From an uncultured Erysipelotrichales bacterium (GTDB lineage Bacteria > Bacillota_I > Bacilli_A > Erysipelotrichales > Coprobacillaceae): a stretch of DNA of 14,539 bases. The position numbers and the translations under genes were made by a program. Below are positions 7,261 through 14,500 of the stretch, in pieces. The stretch is from contig CAJTTM010000049.1 of assembly GCA_910579135.1 (NCBI GenBank), forward strand, positions 1 through 14,539, given 5' to 3'. Each line of letters opens with the position of its first letter. Within the stretch, counting starts at the first letter, position 1. The notes below the pieces were generated by a model. It saw only the letters and a list, made by a program, of their open reading frames with translations, did no database searches and was not told the origin of the DNA.

Positions 7261-8410
7261 AATTATACTCTATTGTTTCATAGTCTATTGTTTCATAGTC
7301 TAAAAATTCTATATTATGTATAAAACTATATTGTCTTTGTATCACTATTGAATCATTGTATACTTCATATTTTTTTCCATCAATTTCTATTTCTATAACA
7401 TAACTCAACTCATGATTATAAGAAAGATTTTCCTTTAAATGATATTCTTTTTTTTGAGCTAATGGTTGTTTTACATCTAATATCACTTCATAGTTACCTT
7501 GATCATCTTTACTATCAAGATCTTTCAAGTGAATTATAGCATTTCCATTAAATGCTCCAGTATATGTGAATTCATTTTCATCATACCAAAAACCAGTATT
7601 ATTAGGCTCAATATAAATAGTACTCATATCTAATTTATCTTGTTTCAATTTTACCAAAATTTGTAATGATCGACTTAAGGCATTTGTAAAATAAAAGTTT
7701 TTTTCCTCCAAATCCTCTTTCTTTAAATTCCCTTTTCCATCATCTATATCTATATATGTCTTTAAATAATCTTTTAAAGGAATGTCTTTATCAAATGTAA
7801 ATTTGCCTTCTAAATCATGTTTCATTCGATATTGATATTTCTTTTTATCAGTATCTATCATAATTAATTGAACTGATGTTTCTTTAGTAAAAGATGATAA
7901 CTCTACTTCATAATGTGATTGTACTATTCTTTTTGTTAAATCTATTTTATTTTCTTTAATATTACATTCTTTTATAATAGAGGGTTCAGTATATTCCACT
8001 TTGTTTTCATAATTATTAATAACAGGAGGTTTATTATCCTTTGTTAATACAATAAAACTTAACGCTAATACTAAACATATACTCACTATACTTGTAACAA
8101 TTAAAATAACATCTCTTGTTTGTCTTTTTTTATTTTCTTTTCGGATATTCTCTAATACAACTGATGTTTGTTCATACAATCTTTCTACTGATTCATTTGT
8201 AACCTTTTGATCCTCTTCTATTCCTAATAACCTTGTTACAGGTATTTCATAGTATTCACTTAACTGTAATATCATTTCCATATTAGGTAAAGATAAATCA
8301 GCTTCCCATTTACTAATTGTTTGTCTTGAAACATGAAGAAAAGTCGCTAGTTCTTCTTGAGAAATCCCCTTTTGTTTCCTCAAATTTGATAATGTTTTTC
8401 CAATACTCAT
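7259..8410 (-). CDS. Membrane-spanning XRE-family transcriptional regulator
   Basis: A 383-residue one-component regulator. The N-terminal XRE/HTH_3 domain (about 4-62) contains LRKQKGISQEELATFLHVS with recognition helix SRQTISKWE (28-36), typical of Bacillota antitoxin-like regulators. A short helical linker (about 75-97) leads to one transmembrane helix (101-122). About 260 residues of beta-rich, Lys/Glu/Tyr-rich sequence without recognised family follow, probably outside the membrane as a sensor or binding domain. The protein ends in two DYETI copies (371-380) encoded by a 15-bp tandem duplication. The ATG at 8410 follows GAGGTG; the open frame runs further upstream but lacks a comparable start. 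Targets are unknown; it may regulate itself through the inverted repeat at its promoter. Confidence 0.8.
   Translation of the reverse strand: MSIGKTLSNLRKQKGISQEELATFLHVSRQTISKWEADLSLPNMEMILQLSEYYEIPVTRLLGIEEDQKVTNESVERLYEQTSVVLENIRKENKKRQTRDVILIVTSIVSICLVLALSFIVLTKDNKPPVINNYENKVEYTEPSIIKECNIKENKIDLTKRIVQSHYEVELSSFTKETSVQLIMIDTDKKKYQYRMKHDLEGKFTFDKDIPLKDYLKTYIDIDDGKGNLKKEDLEEKNFYFTNALSRSLQILVKLKQDKLDMSTIYIEPNNTGFWYDENEFTYTGAFNGNAIIHLKDLDSKDDQGNYEVILDVKQPLAQKKEYHLKENLSYNHELSYVIEIEIDGKKYEVYNDSIVIQRQYSFIHNIEFLDYETIDYETIEYN
7269..7298. repeat. 15-bp tandem duplication at the end of the XRE regulator gene
   Basis: TCTATTGTTTCATAG occurs twice in direct succession (7269-7283 and 7284-7298), followed by the first two bases of a third unit. 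The unit length is a multiple of three, so the frame is kept and the protein gains one extra DYETI. Confidence 0.95.
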
Positions 8411-8428
8411 ATGCCTCACCTCACCATT

Positions 8429-8457
8429 ATTATACTCAATATATAAAAGTATGCTAT
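8429..8457 (-). promoter_or_regulatory. Candidate promoter of the XRE regulator with overlapping inverted repeat
   Basis: On the minus strand a perfect TATAAT (8429-8434) stands 18 bases before the start codon. The -35 position 17 bp further gives only ATAGCA, a weak match, so an activator may be needed or the call may be wrong. The inverted repeat ATACT (8432-8436), 11 bp, AGTAT (8448-8452) overlaps the -10 and could be an autoregulatory operator. Confidence 0.4.
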
Positions 8458-8495
8458 CAATTTCAGATAACAAATTGCTATTAATATTAACAAAC

Positions 8496-8521
8496 AAAAA
8501 AGATAGAGAAAATCTCTATCT
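8496..8521 (-). terminator. Rho-independent terminator of nrdD
   Basis: On the minus strand AGATAGAGA and TCTCTATCT (8501-8509 and 8513-8521) form a 9-bp perfect stem with a 3-base loop, followed by a run of T's (complement of the A's at 8496-8501). The gene's TAG lies at the stem's base. Confidence 0.85.
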
Positions 8522-10712
8522 AATCTGCATCTTTGTTATCTAAATGTAGTACTCTTTCTTTAATTTCCTGAGTTCTTCCCTTATTCCAGAAGTTACTTCC
8601 AATATAACCACATGTTCTTCTTGCTACATTTAATTTATCATGATCTCTATTACCACAGTTAGGACAATACCATTCCATATCATCATCAATCAACATTTCA
8701 CCATCATATCCACATACTTGGCAATAATCAGATTTTGTATTTAATTCAGCATACATGATATTATCATAAATAAACTGAATAACTTGTAATACAGCATCTA
8801 AGTTATTTGTAAGATTAGGTGTTTCAATATAAGATACCGCTCCACCAGGACTTAATTTTTGGAATTCACTTTCTAATTTTAATTTTGTAAATGCATCAAT
8901 TTCTTCAAATACAGGAACATGATAAGAATTTGTAATATAATCTCTATCAGTAATTCCTTTAATCTTACCAAATCTTTCTCTTAAACATTTCGCAAATTTA
9001 TATGTTGTTGATTCAATAGGAGTTCCATAAACACTATAATCAACGTTTTCTTGTTCTTTCCATTCTTTACATTTATCATTTAATCTTTGCATAACTTGAA
9101 TACCAAATTCTTTACCCTTACCATTATCAGTATGGCTATGACCTGTCATATACTTCACACATTCATATAAACCAGCATAACCCAATGAAATAGTTGAATA
9201 ACCATTATGCAATAACTTATGTATACTTTCACCTTTATCTAATCTAGCAAGTGCTCCATGTTGCCATAAGATTGGGGCAGCATCACTTGTCACTTTTGAT
9301 AATCTCTTATGTCTAAGTTGTAAAGCTCTATGACAAAGTTCTAATCTATCATCCATGATTGTCCAGAATAAATCAAAATCCTTATCAGCCGATAAAGCAA
9401 TGTCAACTAAATTAATAGTAACAACACCTTGATTAAATCTACCATAATATTTACTTTTTCCACTTTCATAGTTTTTAGCTTTCGCAACATTACCAATACT
9501 AATTGATGAATCAGGTGTAAGGAATGAACGACATCCCATACAAGGATAACAATCTCCCTCTCCATTTTCATTAACTTTTAATTGTTTCATAACTTTTTCA
9601 GAAATATAATCAGGGACCATACGTTTAGCAGTACACTTAGCTGCTAATTCAGTTAAATACCAATATGGACTATCCTTTTTAATATTATCTTCCTCTAAAA
9701 CATATAACAATTTAGGAAAAGCTGGTGTAATATAAACACCCTTTTCATTTTTCATACCCAATGTTCTTTGTTTTAAGATTTCTTCAATGATCATAGCAAG
9801 TTCAGCTTTATATTCTTCAGTTTCACCTAAGTATAAACAAACACTTAAAAATGGTGCTTGTCCATTAGTTGTTGTCATTGAATTAATTTGATATTGGAAT
9901 GTTTGTACACCATCAGTAATCTCTTTAGCAAGATCTTCTCTCGCATACTTTTCACATTCCTTTTCATCTAATCCTCTATTTTGATATCTCTTTAAATGAT
10001 AATAATAACTATCTCTTACAAAAGGAGCTAAATGTGTCATTGTAACAGTTGCACCACCATATTGACTAGATGCAACAGCAGTAATTAACTGTGTAGATAT
10101 AGTCATAGCCGTAAAAAAACGATGTGGCTTTTCAATCATAACACCATTAATATTTGTTCCATTTTGAAGCATATCATCTAAATTGATCAAATCACAATTA
10201 TGTAATGCATTTTGTGCAAAATAATCAGCATCATGGAAATGAATAACACCTTCATCATGGGCTTCTACAATATCTTCAGGTAATAAAAAACGTCTAGTAA
10301 TATCAGTACTTGTAATACCAGCTAAATAATCTCTTTGAGTTGTAACAACTTTCGCATTCTTATTAGAATTTTCATTATTCCAATATTCACTTTCACCCTC
10401 AATTAATTCTTTGATTGCTAAATCTGTTGTATTACTTCTTCTAACCAATTCTCTTTTATATCTATATGTAATATATTTCTTAGCTACTCTATATTTTCCT
10501 ATAGACATTAGCTTTTCTTCAATAATATCTTGAATATCTTCAACTAATATTCTCTTCTTATTAAGCTTTTCAATATACTTAATAATATTTTTTATTTGTA
10601 TTGCACTAACTCTATCATCCTCATCAACCTCATTATTGGCCTTGTTAATCGCAATTTCAATTTTTTCTGGATAATAATCTACTATATGTCCATCTCTTTT
10701 TATAATTTTCAT
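8520..10712 (-). CDS. nrdD: Anaerobic ribonucleoside-triphosphate reductase, large subunit
   Basis: The class III ribonucleotide reductase reduces NTPs to dNTPs with a glycyl radical and formate as reductant, and works only without oxygen. The protein has 730 residues. An ATP-cone (about 1-90) for allosteric control begins MKIIKRDG. The ten-stranded barrel domain follows, with Cys173 in HNCDLI and Cys394 in CMGCRSF as the likely active-site pair, by analogy with T4 NrdD. A zinc site uses C664, C667, C683 and C686. The glycyl radical loop RTCGYIG (699-705) puts the radical on Gly702. ATG 10712 follows GGAAGGAAG; the open frame extends 56 codons upstream through the promoter region and is rejected. 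The activase gene nrdG, usually adjacent, is not in this window. It is divergent from a Crp/Fnr-type gene across a palindrome. Confidence 0.96.
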   Translation of the reverse strand: MKIIKRDGHIVDYYPEKIEIAINKANNEVDEDDRVSAIQIKNIIKYIEKLNKKRILVEDIQDIIEEKLMSIGKYRVAKKYITYRYKRELVRRSNTTDLAIKELIEGESEYWNNENSNKNAKVVTTQRDYLAGITSTDITRRFLLPEDIVEAHDEGVIHFHDADYFAQNALHNCDLINLDDMLQNGTNINGVMIEKPHRFFTAMTISTQLITAVASSQYGGATVTMTHLAPFVRDSYYYHLKRYQNRGLDEKECEKYAREDLAKEITDGVQTFQYQINSMTTTNGQAPFLSVCLYLGETEEYKAELAMIIEEILKQRTLGMKNEKGVYITPAFPKLLYVLEEDNIKKDSPYWYLTELAAKCTAKRMVPDYISEKVMKQLKVNENGEGDCYPCMGCRSFLTPDSSISIGNVAKAKNYESGKSKYYGRFNQGVVTINLVDIALSADKDFDLFWTIMDDRLELCHRALQLRHKRLSKVTSDAAPILWQHGALARLDKGESIHKLLHNGYSTISLGYAGLYECVKYMTGHSHTDNGKGKEFGIQVMQRLNDKCKEWKEQENVDYSVYGTPIESTTYKFAKCLRERFGKIKGITDRDYITNSYHVPVFEEIDAFTKLKLESEFQKLSPGGAVSYIETPNLTNNLDAVLQVIQFIYDNIMYAELNTKSDYCQVCGYDGEMLIDDDMEWYCPNCGNRDHDKLNVARRTCGYIGSNFWNKGRTQEIKERVLHLDNKDAD

Positions 10713-10765
10713 TCTTATCTTCCTTCCTTGTGATATATAGTTTAACATATTTATTTGATTATTAC

Positions 10766-10781
10766 TGTTGCAATTGCAACA
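10766..10781. promoter_or_regulatory. 16-bp perfect palindrome between nrdD and the Crp/Fnr-type gene, candidate operator
   Basis: TGTTGCAATTGCAACA is a perfect dyad in the 115-bp gap between two divergent start codons. Its size and symmetry suit a Crp/Fnr dimer. For the plus-strand gene, TATATT (10803-10808) is a plausible -10 giving a start near 10815, which would centre the dyad at about -41.5, the class II activator position. For nrdD the promoter is less clear; TATATA (10734-10739) is a possible -10. The TTGCAA half-sites could also serve as poor -35 elements, in which case the factor would repress. Confidence 0.6.
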
Positions 10782-10827
10782 ACACGAATAAAATGTTATG
10801 CTTATATTGTATAAAAGGAGGGGGATT

Positions 10828-11460
10828 ATGCTAGACCCGTTTAAAAATATTACAACCGAAGGTAGAATTGCATTATTCAAAGAACTTGAAAGTATGACTT
10901 ATCACTTTTCTAAAAACACTTCAGTTCTTTCATCAATCATGTTAAAAGATATTTTAGGAATTGTAATTGAAGGAAGTCTTCAAATTATCAAGACAGATTA
11001 TAATGGTAATCGCACTATAGTAGAAACAATATCTCAAAATTCTTTATTTGGAAGTGCAATATCCTCTTTAAATGATAATAATTATGAATTAATTACTCAA
11101 GAAGAAAGTACAATTATTATTTTTGATTATTCTCAACTTGTTAATTATTCTCAACTCCATAATGAAGACTATAATCAATTTATTCGTAATCTATTTGAAA
11201 TAACTAATCACATTATTACAATGAGAAACGAACGCATAAGGATCCTAACTCAAAAATCTATAAGAAATAAACTATTAGAATATTTTGATGTCTTTGCGAA
11301 AAAATATGATTCTAGAAATGTTTATCTTCCCTTTTCTTTTACTGATCTAGCTGATTATTTAGCCGTTGATAGAAGTGCTATGTCAAGAGAAATTAAACAT
11401 TTAAAAGATGAAAACATTATTTCTGTTAAATCAAGAAAAATTACTTTATTATACAAATAA
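10828..11460 (+). CDS. Crp/Fnr-family transcriptional regulator
   Basis: A 210-residue regulator of the usual family length. The N-terminal beta-barrel (about 18-110) has the GxIxxGSLQIIKTDYNGNRTIV pattern of cyclic-nucleotide-binding-like domains. A long dimerisation helix (about 115-150) leads to a winged helix (about 165-205), with FTDLADYLAVDRSAMSREIKHL as the helix-turn-helix. The protein has no cysteine, so it cannot carry an Fnr-type iron-sulfur cluster or a redox thiol. The barrel lacks a clear cAMP phosphate-binding cassette, so the signal is unknown. The ATG at 10828 follows AAGGAGGGGG; an earlier in-frame ATG precedes the ribosome site and is rejected. Its placement opposite nrdD suggests control of nrdD and of itself (inference). 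A long hairpin follows the stop. Confidence 0.88.
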   Translation: MLDPFKNITTEGRIALFKELESMTYHFSKNTSVLSSIMLKDILGIVIEGSLQIIKTDYNGNRTIVETISQNSLFGSAISSLNDNNYELITQEESTIIIFDYSQLVNYSQLHNEDYNQFIRNLFEITNHIITMRNERIRILTQKSIRNKLLEYFDVFAKKYDSRNVYLPFSFTDLADYLAVDRSAMSREIKHLKDENIISVKSRKITLLYK

Positions 11461-11487
11461 CGACTAGAATTCATCTAGTCGTTATTT
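11455..11487. terminator. Terminator hairpin between convergent genes
   Basis: AAATAACGACTAGA (11455-11468) pairs with TCTAGTCGTTATTT (11474-11487): 14 perfect base pairs around the loop ATTCA. The regulator's TAA (11458-11460) is within the stem, and the opposite gene's TAG (11491-11489) directly follows it. T-runs are only three bases on either side, so termination rests mainly on stem strength, probably for both strands. Confidence 0.7.
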
Positions 11488-11488
11488 C

Positions 11489-12472
11489 CTATTCTTTCAC
11501 ATAATGAGCTGAATATAAACTTTCACCCTTAGAATTAAATAATTCCTTATCAAAAGATTTATTTTGAATATCATATATATAAATACCTTCACTATATGTT
11601 GTAGAAGCTATACACAATAACTTATCATTATCCAACAATTGTATCAATCCAATAATAGATTTATCTAATTGATAAGAACTATTTTTTTGATCCTTAAACT
11701 GTTGAAATTGAAGATTATTCATTGAAAAGCCATCATATTTACCATAGATTATTTTTTTTGAATCACTTGTGATTATAGGAATATTTCCAGTAGAAACAGT
11801 TGTTAATAATTGAGGAGAATTTCTATATTTATATATGCGATTTTTGATATTATAATCCTTTTCATCTTTTTTAATACTTTGATTATTATATTTCTCCATC
11901 ATTCTTCTAGATTCTTCATCATTATAACCAGTTAATAACAATTCATCATTAAAACAATTGTAATTATCCCCAAAACACATATCTTTACTTATATCAATTT
12001 GAGAAATTTTTTTGGTTTTTATATTATAAACATATGGTTTTATAATATTATTTTTCTTTGTACTTCCAATAATATAAAGATTTTTATCATTAGACATTAA
12101 AATATCATTGATTCGAACAAAACAATCTAGAACAACTTCACTTTTTTTAGTTTGACAGTTATATTTTAATACCCAATCATGATGATCTTTTGATTTTTGA
12201 TTATTTGAATAATAAACACATTGACTTTCTTTATCATATATAGCTGTAGGATAAGAACAGCAATAAGGTAATTGAGTCATTTTTTTAAATTGACCACTTT
12301 TTATATCCAAAGTATATATATTCATGATTTCATTATCATCTTGGTCAAACTCTGTTGTTACATAAGATAGATAATAAGATTGTTGATATGACTTATAAGC
12401 TAAAACAGATATAATCACAACTAAACTAAGAATAATTAATATAATATATTTTGCTTTCTTTTTCATGCTCAT
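11489..12472 (-). CDS. Membrane-anchored propeller-like protein of unknown function
   Basis: No family is recognised with certainty. The 327 residues start with a basic MSMKKKAKY stretch and one hydrophobic helix (about 10-26) without lipobox or clear cleavage site, so it is probably a signal anchor with an outward domain. The rest is beta-rich, with a recurring strand-turn pattern: IYTLDIKSGQFKKMT (52-66), YVYNIKTKKISQID (147-160) and IYIYDIQNKSFDKE (297-310). Such spacing is seen in TolB/WD40-like beta-propellers; this fold is an inference. Cysteines are fairly frequent (C71-C72, C85, C106, C117, C166, C173, C287). No strong ribosome site precedes ATG 12472 or the alternative ATG at 12466. 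It converges on the Crp/Fnr-type gene and is the first of three accessory minus-strand genes. Confidence 0.6.
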   Translation of the reverse strand: MSMKKKAKYIILIILSLVVIISVLAYKSYQQSYYLSYVTTEFDQDDNEIMNIYTLDIKSGQFKKMTQLPYCCSYPTAIYDKESQCVYYSNNQKSKDHHDWVLKYNCQTKKSEVVLDCFVRINDILMSNDKNLYIIGSTKKNNIIKPYVYNIKTKKISQIDISKDMCFGDNYNCFNDELLLTGYNDEESRRMMEKYNNQSIKKDEKDYNIKNRIYKYRNSPQLLTTVSTGNIPIITSDSKKIIYGKYDGFSMNNLQFQQFKDQKNSSYQLDKSIIGLIQLLDNDKLLCIASTTYSEGIYIYDIQNKSFDKELFNSKGESLYSAHYVKE

Positions 12473-12743
12473 TATTTATAAACTCATTATAATAACAGTC
12501 TATATTTTTCCTTTCTTAAAATTTTACATTTTATATCTTATAATAATCATATAACAATAATTGATATTTAATGATACATATATCTTATCTTGTATACGCA
12601 TGCCTCATACTACATGAAGGATGAAATGAATCTTTATCAATCTGTTCCTATGTACCTATTTTTATATTATCATATTTCATTTCTGTAAGGCATCAAATAA
12701 TTAATCATATGTTATATTTTCCTTCAATCTGTTGTCTTTACGA
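12473..12743. other. AT-rich intergenic region without a recognisable gene
   Basis: It holds the upstream region of the propeller-like gene, with a TATAAT on the minus strand near 12490 but no good -35, and the downstream region of the 255-residue gene, with no clear terminator. A loose long-range inverted repeat, ATGCCT/AGGCAT (12600-12605 and 12688-12693) and GAAATGAA/TTCATTTC (12623-12630 and 12676-12683), is asymmetric and may be chance. Confidence 0.5.
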
Positions 12744-13511
12744 TTATAAATCCAAATACATTTTAATATAGTTCATATAATCTATAAATGTTTCATTATT
12801 TTCCTCTATATCTTCTTTGTTAATTCCTCTTTCAATTAACAGTTCTAATCCTAATAGAGCACAATTAGAAGAAAGGCTCTGTGTCTTTTCTTCTAAAATT
12901 ATATAAATATCATCCTCTAAGTAATCATAATATTTTTGACTTTTATCATTTTTCAAAACTTTGTATGTCATTATTTTTAATTCATCATATTGATATCTTA
13001 TATTTAGAGAAGAATGATATATAGAATGTTTTATATTTTGTATAAGGTTATTGTCATTTGTAATTTCTATATTATATTTTTGATTTAAAGAATCAAATAC
13101 ATTTTTAACAGATTCTAAAGAATCTATATATTTTATATATTTATCATCCTTTAAATAGATTCTATCATATGGCTCTGTTGAATAATATTGAAGGGGTTTT
13201 AAATTGTCTAATAATTGATCATAGTTAGTAAGCATAACCCCTAATTTTCTTTCTAATGCAAGATAGAAATTTGAATCCCTTTTTAAAGATTTTTTATTTG
13301 TTTTCAATTGATAGACTATTATATCAAAATCAGAAAGACTGTATTTTTTATTGTCTAGAGAATGTAAAATGTTATATTTCTCTGTTTTTTCATATATCTT
13401 ATGATAAGAATCATTTGTTTTTGGATGATATACATCTACTTTATTGAATATATGTTTTTTCAATTCATTGATATTTTTTCGTGGTTGTATAATATATTGA
13501 GTATATTTCAT
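12744..13511 (-). CDS. Hypothetical protein, 255 residues, soluble
   Basis: I do not recognise this protein. It has 255 residues, no signal peptide or membrane helix, and is rich in Lys, Tyr, Asn and Asp, with one cysteine (C217). Predicted character is mixed helix and strand. Notable stretches are YSLSDFDIIVYQLKTNKKSLKRDS (57-80, described by its ends), LEDDIYIILEEKT (198-210) and the helical, acidic C-terminus (about 219-255). The long intact frame in AT-rich DNA and the consistent codon use support a real gene. ATG 13511 is preceded only by a weak AAGA-type ribosome site. It lies alone between two non-coding gaps in the accessory end of the window. An immunity-like or phage-derived role would fit such settings, but nothing in the sequence shows it. 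Confidence 0.6.
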   Translation of the reverse strand: MKYTQYIIQPRKNINELKKHIFNKVDVYHPKTNDSYHKIYEKTEKYNILHSLDNKKYSLSDFDIIVYQLKTNKKSLKRDSNFYLALERKLGVMLTNYDQLLDNLKPLQYYSTEPYDRIYLKDDKYIKYIDSLESVKNVFDSLNQKYNIEITNDNNLIQNIKHSIYHSSLNIRYQYDELKIMTYKVLKNDKSQKYYDYLEDDIYIILEEKTQSLSSNCALLGLELLIERGINKEDIEENNETFIDYMNYIKMYLDL

Positions 13512-13559
13512 TTTTTCTTGTTATGAAGTGACGTTTGTTAAGACATAAATCTACAATTC

Positions 13560-13589
13560 ATAATATGTTTTATTCAGTTGTACTGTTAA
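13560..13589 (-). promoter_or_regulatory. Candidate promoter of the 255-residue hypothetical gene
   Basis: On the minus strand TTAACA (13584-13589) and TATTAT (13560-13565) are 18 bp apart, each 5 of 6 to consensus. It would give a leader of about 40 bases before ATG 13511. Confidence 0.5.
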
Positions 13590-13816
13590 AAGGATATAAA
13601 GATTACATAATTAAGATTTTGTGATAATTAACTATTTTATATTAATTACTAAATAATTAACGGTTTACTGTAACTCCCACTAACTTTATGCATATATTAC
13701 CTTTACCATAAAGAGTAACTCTTAGCTAGTTAAACTTGTTTTCTTATTTTTTGGAAGGATGATCTATGCCCTTGATTTTGATGTCTATGTCACGTTTATT
13801 CCATAACTTCTCCTTT

Positions 13817-13851
13817 CTTTATTGAATTATTAATGAATTTTTTCAATAAAG
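13817..13851. repeat. Inverted repeat downstream of the small secreted protein gene, weak terminator candidate
   Basis: CTTTATTGAA (13817-13826) and TTCAATAAAG (13842-13851) form a 10-bp perfect stem with a 15-base AT-rich loop, 9 bases past the stop of the minus-strand gene. No T-run follows on the minus strand (AAAGGAG instead), so it is not a textbook terminator. Confidence 0.4.
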
Positions 13852-13859
13852 CATATGTC

Positions 13860-14387
13860 TTACTTTATTGTTATGTTGCCACTTTTTAAAACACCTGAAA
13901 GCCATCCAAAATCTTTATCATAAACCTGCAAGTCTGTAGCTTTAACAGTTGCTTTTTTAACCGATATAGGAATTGAAACTCTTTTGATTGTTTTATATAA
14001 GTGATAGGTGTATGAAGAAGCGTTATATGTTAAATATCTCGTATTTTTTGGACTAATTGTAACATAGGTTTTAGGGTTTAATATTGCCCCATTCGTAATA
14101 GTTAATTTTTTAAATCTTATAGCATTAATTGGAAAATCTCCATTCCATGACAATATAACGTCTACATTTTTGGTGTTTCCACTTCTAATTAAATGCGCAT
14201 TTATTGTTCCTGTCTTTACCAAAGAATAAGATTGTATTTTACTTTTTCTTTTTTCTTGGCGATTAAATATTCCAATTTGAATTTCTTCATTATAATCTGC
14301 ATTTTTGGTTTTTTCTGTAGCTAACACTGGACATATTGAGATAATAATCAATAAAGATGTCAATATTATAGAAAATATTTTTTTCAT
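13860..14387 (-). CDS. Small secreted protein of unknown function
   Basis: A 175-residue exported protein of no recognised family. A classic signal peptide (MKKIF, hydrophobic 5-18) ends in VLA, with likely cleavage after Ala23. A basic, polar stretch (24-52) leads to a beta-rich domain (about 53-175) with alternating strands such as VDVILSWNG (75-83), TYVTISPKNTRYLTYNASS (107-125) and KRVSIPISVKKATVKATDL (135-153). This gives an Ig-like or lipocalin-like impression, which is only a guess. No cysteine occurs after the signal peptide. The ATG at 14387 follows GGAGG at 7-base spacing; an in-frame TTG six codons upstream precedes the ribosome site and is rejected. A full-consensus promoter with palindromes in the leader suggests strong but controlled expression. 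It lies near a possible mobile-element edge. Confidence 0.72.
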   Translation of the reverse strand: MKKIFSIILTSLLIIISICPVLATEKTKNADYNEEIQIGIFNRQEKRKSKIQSYSLVKTGTINAHLIRSGNTKNVDVILSWNGDFPINAIRFKKLTITNGAILNPKTYVTISPKNTRYLTYNASSYTYHLYKTIKRVSIPISVKKATVKATDLQVYDKDFGWLSGVLKSGNITIK

Positions 14388-14400
14388 TCTTTTTCCTCCA

Positions 14401-14423
14401 TTCAATATATTGAAAGTACTTTC
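14401..14423. promoter_or_regulatory. Two overlapping palindromes in the leader of the secreted-protein gene
   Basis: TTCAATATATTGAA (14401-14414) and GAAAGTACTTTC (14412-14423) are perfect dyads of 14 and 12 bp that share three bases. They lie between the -10 box and the ribosome site, across the expected transcription start. With no loop bases they would make poor RNA hairpins, so protein-binding operators are more likely. Confidence 0.5.
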
Positions 14424-14430
14424 TAATCAT

Positions 14431-14459
14431 ATTATATATTTTACGACTTATATTGTCAA
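14431..14459 (-). promoter_or_regulatory. Full-consensus sigma-A promoter of the secreted-protein gene
   Basis: On the minus strand TTGACA (14454-14459) and TATAAT (14431-14436), both perfect, are separated by the optimal 17 bp. The start of transcription falls near 14424, at the edge of the palindrome pair. Confidence 0.85.
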
Positions 14460-14500
14460 TCTACATTCATTTGTTTTACGATATATTCTGATTCAAATAT

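Larger units (their letters stand above)
13512..13859. other. 348-bp gap, possibly holding a decayed coding remnant
   Basis: The right part of the gap is less AT-rich than its surroundings. On the minus strand AAAGGAG (13816-13810) precedes ATG (13804-13802) at 5-base spacing, but the frame is ATG GAA TAA. Dropping one G would open MNKRDIDIKIKGIDHPSKK. The same shifted frame, after two stops, continues as a 22-codon run ending VTVNR and TAA at about 13660. On the plus strand a GGAAGG also precedes a 19-codon frame starting at 13766. None is convincing as a living gene. The left part (13512-13660) holds a candidate promoter for the 255-residue gene. Confidence 0.35.

Noticed and set aside
8411..8497. 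29-residue N-terminal extension of the XRE regulator
   Set aside because: The HTH domain begins right after the ATG at 8410, which has a GAGGTG site; the extension covers the candidate promoter.
10713..10880. 56-codon N-terminal extension of nrdD
   Set aside because: It would run through the divergent promoter region and overlap the Crp/Fnr gene; the protein family begins at MKIIKRDG, which has its own ribosome site.
12600..12693. Long inverted repeat ATGCCT/GAAATGAA against TTCATTTC/AGGCAT
   Set aside because: The arms are short, AT-rich and unequally spaced (17 against 4 bases), so chance is likely.
13256..13447. Plus-strand open frame inside the 255-residue gene
   Set aside because: Antisense shadow without ribosome site; the minus-strand frame is four times longer.
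75..14387. All recognised genes end in TAA or TAG, none in TGA
   Set aside because: Tryptophan codons checked are TGG, and with about a dozen genes in AT-rich DNA this is not evidence for recoding.
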